Source: Bombus terrestris (taxonomy: Eukaryota > Arthropoda > Insecta > Hymenoptera > Apidae). Taken from it: a DNA stretch of 64,000 nt. The stretch is from NCBI RefSeq assembly GCF_910591885.1, contig NW_025963548.1:7923968-7987967 (forward strand), read 5' to 3'. The notes beneath the pieces were generated by a model, which did no database searches, was not told where the DNA came from, and saw only the letters and a program-made list of their open reading frames with translations. Positions 29,752 through 43,031 of the stretch are shown here, piece after piece. How positions within the stretch are numbered: position 1 is the stretch's first letter; every line of letters starts with the position of its first letter. Position numbers and translations under genes: made by a program.

Positions 29752-30800
29752 TTATATTGCATCACTATATGACGTATAACGTCATATCGCATGACTATAG
29801 GACGTATAACGTTATATTGGATCACTATAGGACGTATTACGTTATGATCTTTTACGTCATAACGTGTAACGTCATATTGCATCACTATATGACGTATAAC
29901 GTTATATACTATTGCGTTATATCTTATAACGCTACCTTGCATCACTATAGGACATATAACGTTATATTGCATCACTATAGGAAGTATAACGTTATGAAAT
30001 ATTGCGTCATAACGTGTAACGTTATATTGTATCACTATAGGATGTAAAACGTTATTATACATTACGTTATTACGTATAACGTTATATTGCATCACTATAT
30101 GACGTATAACGTGATATACTATAACGTTATGAAGGAATATAGTTATATTGCCTCACTACATGACGTATAACTTTATACACTATTACATTATGAAGGAATA
30201 ACGTTATATTGCATCACTGTATGGCGTATAATGTTTTGTACTATTACGTAATAACGTATAACGTCATATTGCATGACTATAGGACGTATAACGTTAAATT
30301 GCATCACTATAAGACGTATAACGTTATATTGGATCATTATAGGACGTATTACGTTATATACTATTACGTTATACCTTATAACGCTACCTTGCATCACTAT
30401 AGGACATATAACGCTATATTGCATCACTGTAGGACGTATAACGTTACGAAATATTGCGTCATAACGTGTAACGTTATATTGCATCGCTATAGGATGTAAA
30501 ATGTTCTGATATATTACGTTATTACGTATAACGTTATATTGCATCAATATATGACGTATAACGTTATATACTATAACTTTATGAAGGAATATAGTTATAT
30601 TGCATCACTATATGACGTATAACGTTATACTGCATCACTATATGACGTATAACGATATATTGCATTACTAAATGACGTATAACATTATATAGCTTCTCTT
30701 TATGACGTATAACGTTATATTGCATCACTATATAACGTATAACGTCATATTGCATGACTATAGGACGTATAACGTTATATTGCATCACTATAGGACGTAT
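29752..30800 (+). repeat. High-diversity satellite block, copy 1
   Basis: Monomers here are unusually varied: GATCTTTTACGTCATAACG, CTACCTTGCATC, GAAATATTGCGTCATAACG, CTTTATACACTATTACATTATG, TTGCCTCACTACATG and TTCTGATATATTACG. From about 30151 to 30770 it matches 34801-35420 at an offset of 4,650 bp; from about 29820 to 30150 it partly matches 34330-34500. It ends with 31-bp-type GAAGGAATATAG units (near 30132, 30193 and 30583). Confidence 0.82.
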
Positions 30801-31580
30801 AACGTTATATAGTATTACCTTATGACGTATAACGTTGTATTGCATCACTATGGGACGTATAACGTTATATCGCATTACAGAATGACGTATAACGTTATAT
30901 AGCTTCGCTTTATGACGTATAATGTTATGAACTATTACGTTATAACGTATAACGTTATATTGCATCACTATATGACGTATAACATCATATTGCATGACTA
31001 TAGGACGTATAACGTTATATTGCATCACTATAGGACGTATAACGTTATATAGTATTACCTTATAACGTATAACGTTGTATTGCATCACTATGGGACGTAT
31101 AACGTATATCGCATTACAGAATGACGTATAACGTTATATAGCTTCGCTTTATGACGTATAATGTTATGAACTATTACGTTATAACGTACAACGTTATATA
31201 GCATCACTATATGACGTATAACGTCATACTGCATGACTATAGGACGTATAACGTTATATTGCATCACTATAGGACGTATAACGTTATATAGTATTACCTT
31301 ATAACGTATAACGTTGTATTGCATCACTATTGGACGTATGACGTTATATCGCATTACAGAATGACGTATAACGTTATATAGCTTCGCTTTATGACGTATA
31401 ATGTTATGAACTATTACGTTATAACGTATAACGTTATATTGCATCACTATATGACGTATAACGTCATATTGCATGACTATAGGACGTATAGCGTTATATT
31501 GCATCACTATATGACGTATAACGTCATATTGCATGACTATAGGGCGTATTACGTTTATACTATTAAGTTATAACTTATAA
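30801..31580 (+). repeat. 240-bp higher-order repeat, second cluster
   Basis: AGCTTCGCTT markers at 30901, 31140, 31380 and 31649 give spacings of 239, 240 and 269 bp. The 269-bp spacing reflects a private one-base loss near 31555 (TACGTTTATACTATTAAG) and an inserted GACTATAGGGCG unit. Otherwise the order follows 36.5-37.3 kb. Confidence 0.82.
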
Positions 31581-34220
31581 CGTTTTATTGCATCACTATA
31601 GGGCGTATAACGTTATATCGCATTACTGAATGAAGTATAACATTATATAGCTTCGCTTTATGACGTATAATGTTATGAACTATTACGTTATAACTTATAA
31701 CGTTATATTGCATCACTATATGACGTATAACGTCATATTGCATGACTATAGGACGTATTACGTTATGATCTTTTACGTCATAACGTGTAACGTTATATTG
31801 CATCACTATATGACGTATAACGATATATTGCATTACTAAATGACGTATAACGTTATATTGCATCACTATATGACGTATAACGTTATATACTATAACGTTA
31901 TGAAGGAATATCGTTATACTGCATCACTATATGACGTATAACGTTGTATTGCATCACTATGGGACGTATAACGTATATCGCATTACAGAATGACGTATAA
32001 CGTTATATAGCTTCGCTTTATGACGTATAATGTTATGAACTATTAGGTTATAACGTATAACGTTATATTGCATCACTATATGACGTATAACGTCATATTG
32101 CATGACTATATGACGTATAACGATATATTGCATTACTAAATGACGTATAATGTTATATAGCTTCTCTTTATGACGTATATCATTATGAACTATTCCGTTA
32201 TAACGTATAACGCTATATTGCATGACTATATGACGTATAACGTCATATTGCATGACTATAGGACGTATAACGCTATATTGCATCACTATATGACGTATAA
32301 CGTTAAATTGCATCACTATAGGACGTATTACGTTATATACTATTACGTTATAACGTATAACGTTATACTGCATCACTATAGCACGTATAACGTTATATCG
32401 CATTACTGAATGACGTATAACGTTATATAGCTTCTCTTTATGACGTATAACGTTATGAACTATTCCGTTATAACGTATAACGCTATATTGCATGACTATA
32501 TGACGTATAACGTCATATTGCATGACTATAGGACGTATAACGCTATATTGCATCACTATATGACGTATAACGCTATATTGCATCACTATAGGACGTAAAC
32601 GTTATATCGCATTACTGAATGACGTATAACGTTATATAGCTTCTCTTTATGACGTATAACGTTATGAACTATTCCGTTATAACGTATAACGTTTTATTGC
32701 ATGACTATATGACGTATAACGTCATATTGCATGACTATAGGACGTATAACGTTATATTGCTTCACTACATGACGTATAACGCTATATTGCATCACTACAG
32801 GACGTATTACGTTATATACTATTACGTTATAACGTATAAAGTTATACTGCATCACTATAGCACGTATAACGTTTTATTGCACCACTATAGGACGTATTAC
32901 GTTATATACTATTACGTTATAACGTATAACGTTATACTGCATCACTATATGACGTATAACGATATATTGCATTACTAAATGACGGAAAACGTTATATAGC
33001 TTCTCTTTATGACGTGTAACGTTATGAACTATTACGTTATAACGTATAACGTTATATTGCATCACTGTATGATGTATAACGTCATATTGCATGACTACAG
33101 GACGTATAAAGTTATAATGCATCACTATAGGACGTATAACGTTATATAGTATTACCTTATAACGTATAACGTTGTATTGCATCACTATGGGACGTATAAC
33201 GTATATCGCATTACAGAATGACGTATAACGTTATATAGCTTCGCTTTATGACGTATAATGTTATGAACTATTACGTTATAACGTATAACGTTATATTGCA
33301 TCACTATATGACGTATAACGTCATATTGCATGACTATAGGACGTATAACGTTATATTGCATCACTATAGGACGTATAACGTTATATAGTATTACCTTATA
33401 ACGTATAACGTTGTATTGCATCACTATTGGACGTATGACGTTATATCGCATTACAGAATGACGTATAACGTTATATAGCTTCGCTTTATGACGTATAATG
33501 TTATGAACTATTACGTTATAACGTATAACGTTATATTGCATCACTATATGACGTATAACGTCATATTGCATGACTATAGGACGTATAGCGTTATATTGCA
33601 TCACTATATGACGTATAACGTTATATTGCATCACTATAGGGCGTATTACGTTATATACTATTAAGTTATAACTTATAACGTTGTATTGCATCACTATAGG
33701 GCGTATAACGTTATATCGCATTACTGAATGAAGTATAACATTATATAGCTTCGCTTTATGACGTATAATGTTATGAACTATTACGTTATAACTTATAACG
33801 TTATATTGCATCACTATATGACGTATAACGTCATATTGCATGACTATAGGACGTATAACGTTATACTGTATCACTATCAGACGTATAACGTTATATTGGA
33901 TCACTATATTACGTATTACGTTATGATCTTTTACGTCATAACGTGTAACGTTATATTGCATCACTATATGACGTATAACGATATATTGCATTACTAAATG
34001 ACGTATAACGTTATATTGCATCACTATATGACGTATAACGTTATATACTATAACGTTATGAAGGAATATCGTTATACTGCATCACTATATGACGTATAAC
34101 GTTGTATTGCATCACTATGGGACGTATAACGTATATCGCATTACAGAATGACGTATAACGTTATATAGCTTCGCTTTATGACGTATAATGTTATGAACTA
34201 TTAGGTTATAACGTATAACG
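31581..34220 (+). repeat. 2.19-kb unit, diverged third copy
   Basis: Monomer order matches 37.3-39.95 kb at an offset of 5,732 bp (5,762 after a 30-bp difference near 33870). It includes the 29-bp unit near 32591, the GACGGAAAACG unit near 32983 and the AGTATTACCTTATAACG units near 33148. The match stops in the TATTAGGTTATAACG unit near 34200, where the array jumps to sequence like 29515-29605. Confidence 0.83.
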
Positions 34221-34499
34221 TTATATTGCATTACTATATGACGTATAACGTTATATTGCATCAATATAGGACATATTACGTTATATACTATTACGTTAGA
34301 ACGTATAACGTTATATTGCATCACTATATGACGTATTACGTTATGATCTTTTACGTCATAACGTGTAACGTTATATTGTATCACTATAGGATGTAAAACG
34401 TTATTATACATTACGTTATTACGTATAACGTTATATTGCATCACTATATGACGTATAACGTGATATACTATAACGTTATGAAGGAATATAGTTATATTG
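34221..34499 (+). repeat. Condensed version of 29.5-30.15 kb
   Basis: Successive pieces match 29515-29605 (CATCAATATAGGACATATTACG), 29830-29865 (GATCTTTTACGTCATAACG) and 30010-30150 (GTATCACTATAGGATG, then GTGATATACTATAACG), with the material between them missing. This looks like a copy of the 29.5-30.15-kb block that lost several monomer groups by deletion or unequal exchange. Confidence 0.7.
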
Positions 34500-34800
34500 C
34501 CTCACTATATGACGTATAACGTTATATTGCATCACTATTGATCGTATAACGTTATATACTATTACGTTGTAACGTATAACGTTGTATTGCATCACTATAG
34601 GACGTATAACGTTATATTGCATCACTGTATGACGTATATCGTTATATACAATTACGTTGTGGAGGAATAACGGTATATGGCATCACTATATGACGTATAA
34701 CGTTATAGTGCATCACTGTATGACGTATAACGTCATATACTATTACGTCATAACGTATAACGTTATCTTGCATCAGTATAGGACGTATAACGTTATATTG
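34500..34800 (+). repeat. 301-bp insertion of divergent monomers
   Basis: Bounded by two TTGCCTCACTATATGAC units (CCTCAC at 34500 and 34801); the related block has only one such unit (30151). The insert contains rare forms: ATTACGTTGTGGAGGAATAACG near 34652, CGGTATATGGCATC, TTATAGTGCATC and TTATCTTGCATCAG. The extra length is ten monomers plus one base. Confidence 0.75.
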
Positions 34801-35420
34801 CCTCACTATATGACATATAACTTTATACACTATTACATTATGAAGGAATAACGTTATATTGCATCACTGTATGACGTATAATGTTTTGTACTATTACGTA
34901 ATAACGTATAACGTCATATTGCATGACTATAGGACGTATAACGTTAAATTGCATCACTATAAGACGTATGACGTTATATTGGATCATTATAGGACGTATT
35001 ACGTTATATACTATTACGTTATACCTTATAACGCTACCTTGCATCACTATAGGACATATAACGCTATATTGCATCACTGTAGGACGTATAACGTTACGAA
35101 ATATTGCGTCATAACGTGTAACGTTATATTGCATCGCTATAGGATGTAAAATGTTCTGATATATTACGTTATTACGTATAACGTTATATTGCATCAATAT
35201 ATGACGTATAACGTTATATACTATAACTTTATGAAGGAATATAGTTATATTGCATCACTATATGACGTATAACGTTATACTGCATCACTATATGACGTAT
35301 AACGATATATTGCATTACTAAATGACGTATAACATTATATAGCTTCTCTTTATGACGTATAACGTTATATTGCATCACTATATAACGTATAACGTCATAT
35401 TGCATGACTATAGGACGTAT
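34801..35420 (+). repeat. High-diversity satellite block, copy 2
   Basis: It repeats 30151-30770 at 4,650 bp with very few differences, for example GACATATAACTTTATAC for GACGTATAACTTTATAC near 34813, and AAGACGTATGACG for AAGACGTATAACG near 34960. It ends near 35420, where the array enters the most degenerate monomers of the window. Confidence 0.85.
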
Positions 35421-35792
35421 AGCGTTATATTTCATCTCTATATGACGTAAAACGGTATATTGCATCACTATTGGACGTATTACGTTATATACTATTACTT
35501 TGTGACATATAGCGATATATAATATTACGTTTTAACGTAAAACGTTACATACTATTACCTTATGACATTTAACGTTACGTACTATTACGTCATAACGTAT
35601 AACGATATATTGCATTACTATATAATGTATAACGATTTATACTATTACGTTATAACGTATAACGCTGTATTGCATCACTATAGGACGTATAACGTTATAT
35701 ACTATTACGTTATAACGTATAACGTTATATTGCATCACTATTGATGGTATAACGTTATATACTATTACGTTATAACGTATAACGTTATGTTG
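35421..35792 (+). repeat. Most degenerate monomers of the array
   Basis: The 30-bp register is still readable, but units carry many private changes: TTTCATCTCTATATG, GACGTAAAACGGTATATTG, ATTACTTTGTGACATATAGCG, TTTTAACGTAAAACGTTACA, GACATTTAACGTTACG, TATAATGTATAACGATTTA and ATTGATGGTATAACG. I found no second copy of 35480-35640 in the window. It could be an old remnant not recently homogenised. Confidence 0.75.
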
Positions 35793-36300
35793 CACCACAT
35801 ATGGCGTATAACGTTATATACTATTACAGTATGAAGGAATAACGTTATATTGCATCACTGTATGACGTATAACGTTTTGTACTATTACGCAATAACGTAT
35901 AACGTCATATTGCACGACTATAGGACGTATAAAGTTATGAAATATTGCGTCATAACGTGTAACGTTATATTGCACCACTATAGGATGTAAAACGTTATGA
36001 TACATTACGTTATTACGTATAACGTTACATTGCATTACTGAATGACCTATAACGTTATATAGCTCCTCTTTATGACGTATAACGTTATGAACTATTACGT
36101 TATTACGTATAACGCTGTATTGCATCACTATAGGACGTATAAAGTTATGAACTATTACGTCATAACGTGTAACATAATATTGCATCACTATAGGACGCAT
36201 TACGTTATGATCTCTTACGTCATAACGTGTAACGTTATACTGCATCACTATATGACGTATAACGTTATATTGCATCACTATATGGCGTATAACGTTATAT
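35793..36300 (+). repeat. Divergent satellite block, copy 2 of 3 (CACCACATATGGCG)
   Basis: Same monomer order as 11280-11787 and 54211-54718, including the one-base-short CACCACATATGGCG unit and the one-base-long ACAGTATGAAGG unit that follows. It differs by ACGTGTAACG near 36223 (others ACAAGTAACG) and CATCACTATATGGCG near 36272 (others CATAACTATATGGCG). Confidence 0.87.
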
Positions 36301-36750
36301 AGCTTCGCTTTATGACGTATAATGTTATGAACTATTACGTTATAACGTATAACGTTATATTGCATCACTATATGACGTATAACGTCATATTGCATGACTA
36401 TAGGACGTATAACGTTATATTGCATCACTATAGGACGTATAACGTTATATAGTATTACCTTATGACGTATAACGTTGTATTGCATCACTATGGGACGTAT
36501 AACGTTATATCGCATTACAGAATGACGTATAACGTTATATAGCTTCGCTTTATGACGTATAATGTTATGAACTATTACGTTATAACGTATAACGTTATAT
36601 TGCATCACTATATGACGTATAACGTCATATTGCATGACTATAGGACGTATAACGTTATATTGCATCACTATAGGACGTATAACGTTATATAGTATTACCT
36701 TATAACGTATAACGTTGTATTGCATCACTATTGGACGTATGACGTTATAT
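36301..36750 (+). repeat. 240-bp higher-order repeat, third cluster
   Basis: AGCTTCGCTT markers lie at 36301, 36541, 36781, 37021 and 37291 (240, 240, 240, 270 bp), so the cluster extends into the 2,188-bp unit that follows. These copies lack the one-base deletion seen in the 239-bp units elsewhere. That is why the longest open frame of the window (minus strand, 35814-37598) falls here. Confidence 0.87.
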
Positions 36751-38930
36751 CGCATTACAGAATGACGTATAACGTTATATAGCTTCGCTTTATGACGTAT
36801 AATGTTATGAACTATTACGTTATAACGTACAACGTTATATAGCATCACTATATGACGTATAACGTCATATTGCATGACTATAGGACGTATAACGTTATAT
36901 TGCATCACTATAGGACGTATAACGTTATATAGTATTACCTTATAACGTATAACGTTGTATTGCATCACTATTGGACGTATGACGTTATATCGCATTACAG
37001 AATGACGTATAACGTTATATAGCTTCGCTTTATGACGTATAATGTTATGAACTATTACGTTATAACGTATAACGTTATATTGCATCACTATATGACGTAT
37101 AACGTCATATTGCATGACTATAGGACGTATAGCGTTATATTGCATCACTATATGACGTATAACGTTATATTGCATCACTATAGGGCGTATTACGTTATAT
37201 ACTATTAAGTTATAACTTATAACGTTGTATTGCATCACTATAGGGCGTATAACGTTATATCGCATTACTGAATGAAGTATAACATTATATAGCTTCGCTT
37301 TATGACGTATAATGTTATGAACTATTACGTTATAACTTATAACGTTATATTGCATCACTATATGACGTATAACGTCATATTGCATGACTATAGGACGTAT
37401 AACGTTATATTGCATCACTATCAGACGTATAACGTTATATTGCATCACTATCAGACGTATAACGTTATATTGGATCACTATAGGACGTATTACGTTATGA
37501 TCTTTTACGTCATAACGTGTAACGTTATATTGCATCACTATATGACGTATAACGATATATTGCATTACTAAATGACGTATAACGTTATATTGCATCACTA
37601 TATGACGTATAACGTTATATACTATAACGTTATGAAGGAATATCGTTATACTGCATCACTATATGACGTATAACGTTGTATTGCATCACTATGGGACGTA
37701 TAACGTATATCGCATTACAGAATGACGTATAACGTTATATAGCTTCGCTTTATGACGTATAATGTTATGAACTATTAGGTTATAACGTATAACGTTATAT
37801 TGCATCACTATATGACGTATAACGTCATATTGCATGACTATATGACGTATAACGATATATTGCATTACTAAATGACGTATAATGTTATATAGCTTCTCTT
37901 TATGACGTATATCATTATGAACTATTCCGTTATAACGTATAACGCTATATTGCATGACTATATGACGTATAACGTCATATTGCATGACTATAGGACGTAT
38001 AACGCTATATTGCATCACTATATGACATACAACGTTAAATTGCATCACTATAGGACGTATTACGTTATATACTATTACGTTATAACGTATAACGTTATAC
38101 TGCATCACTATAGCACGTATAACGTTATATCGCATTACTGAATGACGTATAACGTTATATAGCTTCTCTTTATGACGTATAACGTTATGAACTATTCCGT
38201 TATAACGTATAACGCTATATTGCATGACTATATGACGTATAACGTCATATTGCATGACTATAGGACGTATAACGCTATATTGCATCACTATATGACGTAT
38301 AACGCTATATTGCATCACTATAGGACGTAAACGTTATATCGCATTACTGAATGACGTATAACGTTATATAGCTTCTCTTTATGACGTATAACGTTATGAA
38401 CTATTCCGTTATTACGTATAACGTTTTATTGCATGACTATATGACGTATAACGTCATATTGCATGACTATAGGACGTATAACGTTATATTGCTTCACTAC
38501 ATGACGTATAACGCTATATTGCATCACTACAGGACGTATTACGTTATATACTATTACGTTATAACGTATAAAGTTATACTGCATCACTATAGCACGTATA
38601 ACGTTTTATTGCACCACTATAGGACGTATTACGTTATATACTATTACGTTATAACGTATAACGTTATACTGCATCACTATATGACGTATAACGATATATT
38701 GCATTACTAAATGACGGAAAACGTTATATAGCTTCTCTTTATGACGTGTAACGTTATGAACTATTACGTTATAACGTATAACGTTATATTGCATCACTGT
38801 ATGATGTATAACGTCATATTGCATGACTACAGGACGTATAAAGTTATAATGCATCACTATAGGACGTATAACGTTATATAGTATTACCTTATAACGTATA
38901 ACGTTGTATTGCATCACTATGGGACGTATA
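36751..38930 (+). repeat. 2,188-bp higher-order repeat, copy 1
   Basis: This aligns with the next block at a constant 2,188-bp offset. In the roughly 900 bp compared closely (37621-38520 against 39809-40708) I saw only three differences, for example GACGTACAATG for GACGTATAATG near 40067, and AACGTTAT for AACGCTAT near 40460. It contains two 240-type units, a 31-bp unit (near 37633), a 29-bp unit (near 38322) and a GACGGAAAACG unit (near 38713). Confidence 0.88.
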
Positions 38931-41065
38931 ACGTATATCGCATTACAGAATGACGTATAACGTTATATAGCTTCGCTTTATGACGTATAATGTTATGAAC
39001 TATTACGTTATAACGTATAACGTTATATTGCATCACTATATGACGTATAACGTCATATTGCATGACTATAGGACGTATAACGTTATATTGCATCACTATA
39101 GGACGTATAACGTTATATAGTATTACCTTATAACGTATAACGTTGTATTGCATCACTATTGGACGTATGACGTTATATCGCATTACAGAATGACGTATAA
39201 CGTTATATAGCTTCGCTTTATGACGTATAATGTTATGAACTATTACGTTATAACGTATAACGTTATATTGCATCACTATATGACGTATAACGTCATATTG
39301 CATGACTATAGGACGTATAGCGTTATATTGCATCACTATATGACGTATAACGTTATATTGCATCACTATAGGACGTATTACGTTATATACTATTAAGTTA
39401 TAACTTATAACGTTGTATTGCATCACTATAGGGCGTATAACGTTATATCGCATTACTGAATGAAGTATAACATTATATAGCTTCGCTTTATGACGTATAA
39501 TGTTATGAACTATTACGTTATAACTTATAACGTTATATTGCATCACTATATGACGTATAACGTCATATTGCATGACTATAGGACGTATAACGTTATATTG
39601 CATCACTATCAGACGTATAACGTTATATTGCATCACTATCAGACGTATAACGTTATATTGGATCACTATAGGACGTATTACGTTATGATCTTTTACGTCA
39701 TAACGTGTAACGTTATATTGCATCACTATATGACGTATAACGATATATTGCATTACTAAATGACGTATAACGTTATATTGCATCACTATATGACGTATAA
39801 CGTTATATACTATAACGTTATGAAGGAATATCGTTATACTGCATCACTATATGACGTATAACGTTGTATTGCATCACTATGGGACGTATAACGTATATCG
39901 CATTACAGAATGACGTATAACGTTATATAGCTTCGCTTTATGACGTATAATGTTATGAACTATTAGGTTATAACGTATAACGTTATATTGCATCACTATA
40001 TGACGTATAACGTCATATTGCATGACTATATGACGTATAACGATATATTGCATTACTAAATGACGTACAATGTTATATAGCTTCTCTTTATGACGTATAT
40101 CATTATGAACTATTCCGTTATAACGTATAACGCTATATTGCATGACTATATGACGTATAACGTCATATTGCATGACTATAGGACGTATAACGCTATATTG
40201 CATCACTATATGACATATAACGTTAAATTGCATCACTATAGGACGTATTACGTTATATACTATTACGTTATAACGTATAACGTTATACTGCATCACTATA
40301 GCACGTATAACGTTATATCGCATTACTGAATGACGTATAACGTTATATAGCTTCTCTTTATGACGTATAACGTTATGAACTATTCCGTTATAACGTATAA
40401 CGCTATATTGCATGACTATATGACGTATAACGTCATATTGCATGACTATAGGACGTATAACGTTATATTGCATCACTATATGACGTATAACGCTATATTG
40501 CATCACTATAGGACGTAAACGTTATATCGCATTACTGAATGACGTATAACGTTATATAGCTTCTCTTTATGACGTATAACGTTATGAACTATTCCGTTAT
40601 TACGTATAACGTTTTATTGCATGACTATATGACGTATAACGTCATATTGCATGACTATAGGACGTATAACGTTATATTGCTTCACTACATGACGTATAAC
40701 GCTATATTGCATCACTACAGGACGTATTACGTTATATACTATTACGTTATAACGCATAAAGTTATACTGCATCACTATAGCACGTATAACGTTTTATTGC
40801 ACCACTATAGGACGTATTACGTTATATACTATTACGTTATAACGTATAACGTTATACTGCATCACTATATGACGTATAACGATATATTGCATTACTAAAT
40901 GACGGAAAACGTTATATAGCTTCTCTTTATGACGTGTAACGTTATGAACTATTACGTTATAACGTATAACGTTATATTGCATCACTGTATGATGTATAAC
41001 GTCATATTGCATGACTACAGGACGTATAAAGTTATAATGCATCACTATAGGACGTATAACGTTAT
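38931..41065 (+). repeat. 2,188-bp higher-order repeat, copy 2
   Basis: Tandem to copy 1. The match ends near 41065, where copy 1 continues with GTTATATAGTATTACC and copy 2 instead has a TTGCATCACTATATG unit and TGTCGTAGAACG, joining sequence like 14270-14560 (offset 26,791). That switch marks a recombination boundary between two HOR families. Confidence 0.88.
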
Positions 41066-41350
41066 ATTGCATCACTATATGTCGTAGAACGTTATATTGT
41101 ATTACTAAATGACGTATAACGTTATATAGCTTCTCTTTATGACGTGTAACGTTATGAACTATTACGTTATAACGGATAACGTTATATTGCATCACTATAT
41201 GACGTATAACGTCATATTGCATGACTATAGGTCGTATAACGTTATATTGCATCACTACATAACGTATAACGTTATATTGCATCACTATATGACGTATAAC
41301 GATATATTGCATTACTAAATGACGTATAACGTTATATTGCATCACTATAT
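41066..41350 (+). repeat. Continuation matching 14275-14560
   Basis: Offset 26,791 bp to the first 7.86-kb copy, with shared TGTCGTAGAACG, AACGGATAACG and AGGTCGTATAACG units. It lacks the CGTGATATAGCT change private to 14329 and 22189, so it did not derive from the present form of those copies. Confidence 0.78.
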
Positions 41351-43031
41351 GCCGTATAACGTTATATACTATAACGTTATGAAGGAATATCGTTATACTG
41401 CATCACTATATGACGTATAACGTTATATTGCATGACTATAGGACGTATAACGTTATATTGCATCACTATATGACGTATAACGTCATATTGTATGATTACA
41501 GGACGAATAACGTTATATTGCATTACTAAATGACGTATAACGTTATATTGCATCATTATATGACGTATAACGTTATATGCTATAACGTTATGAAGGAATA
41601 TCGTTATACTGCATCACTGTATGACGTATAACGTTATATTGCATCACTATAGGACGTATTACGTTGTATACTATTACGTTAGAACGTATAACGTTATATT
41701 GCATCACTATTGATCGTATAACGTTATATACTATTACGCTATAACGTATAACGTTGTATTGCATCAGTATAGGACGTAAACGTTATATCGCATTACTGAA
41801 TGACGTATAACGTTATATAGCTTCTCTTTATGACGTATAACGTTATGAACTATTCCGTTATAACGTATAACGCTATATTGCATGACTATATGACGTATAA
41901 CGTCATATTGCATGACTATAGGACGTATAACGCTATCTTGCATCACTATATGACGTATAACGTTATATTGCATGACTATAGGACGTATAACATTATATTG
42001 CATCACTACATGACGTATAACGTTATATTGCATCACTATAGGACGTATTACGTTATATACTATTACGTTATAACGTATAACGTTATACTGCATCACTATA
42101 TGACGTATAACGATATATTGCATTACTAAATGACGTATAACGTTATATAGCTTCTCTTTATGACGTGTAACGTTATGAACTATTACGTTATAACGTATAA
42201 CGTTATATTGCATCTCTATATGACGTATAACGTCATATTGCATGACTACAGGACGTATAAAGTTATATTGCATCACTATATGACGTTTAACGTTATATTG
42301 CATCACTATATGTCGTAGAACGTTATATTGTATTACTAAATGACGTATAACGCTATATAGCTTCTCTTTATGACGTGTAACGTTATGAACTATTACGTTA
42401 TAACGTATAACGTTATATAGCATCACTATATGACGTATAACGTTAAATTGCATCACTATAGGACGTATTACGCTATATACTATCACGTTATAACGTATAA
42501 CGTTATATCGCATTACTGAATGACGTATAACGTTATATAGCTTCTCTTTATGACGTATAACGTTATGAGCTATTCCGTTATAACGTATAACGCAATATTG
42601 CATGACTATATGAGGTATAACGTCATATTGCATGACTATAGGACGTATAACGCTATATTGCATCACTATATGACGTATAACGTTAAATTGCATCACTATA
42701 GGACGTATTACGTTATATACTATTACGTTATAACGTATAACGTTATACTGCATCACTATAGCACGTATAACGTTATATCGCATTACTGAATGACGTATAA
42801 CGTTATATAGCTTCTCTTTATGACGTGTAACGTTATGAACTATTACGTTATAACGTATAACGTTATATTGCATCACTGTATGACGTATAACGTCATATTG
42901 CATGACTATAGGACGTATAACGTTATATTGCATCACTACATAACGTATAACGTTATATTGCATCACTATATGACGTATAACGATATATTGCATTACTAAA
43001 TGACGTATAACGTTATATTGCATCACTATAT
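41351..43031 (+). repeat. 1,681-bp insertion bounded by GCCGTATAACG units
   Basis: Relative to 14560 the array gains 1,681 bp here: GCCGTATAACG occurs at 41351 and again at 43032, and the match to the 14-kb region resumes afterwards at offset 28,472. The insert holds a 31-bp pair (near 41380 and 41591), one 839-type unit from the 29-bp marker near 41770, and a GTTATGAGCTATTCC unit near 42562. Unequal exchange between homologous boundary units is the likely cause. Confidence 0.8.

Noticed and set aside
35814..37598. Long minus-strand open frame of 594 codons as a repetitive protein gene
   Set aside because: It is a pure translation of the satellite, with overlapping open frames on the other strand. 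There is no promoter, start context, signal peptide or non-repeat domain, and its ends are set by indel monomers.
41764..43026. 420-codon minus-strand open frame, and the many 60-370-codon frames across the window
   Set aside because: They repeat the same ten-residue words, follow from 30 being divisible by three, and begin or end at 29-/31-bp units such as GGACGTAAACG and GAAGGAATATCG.
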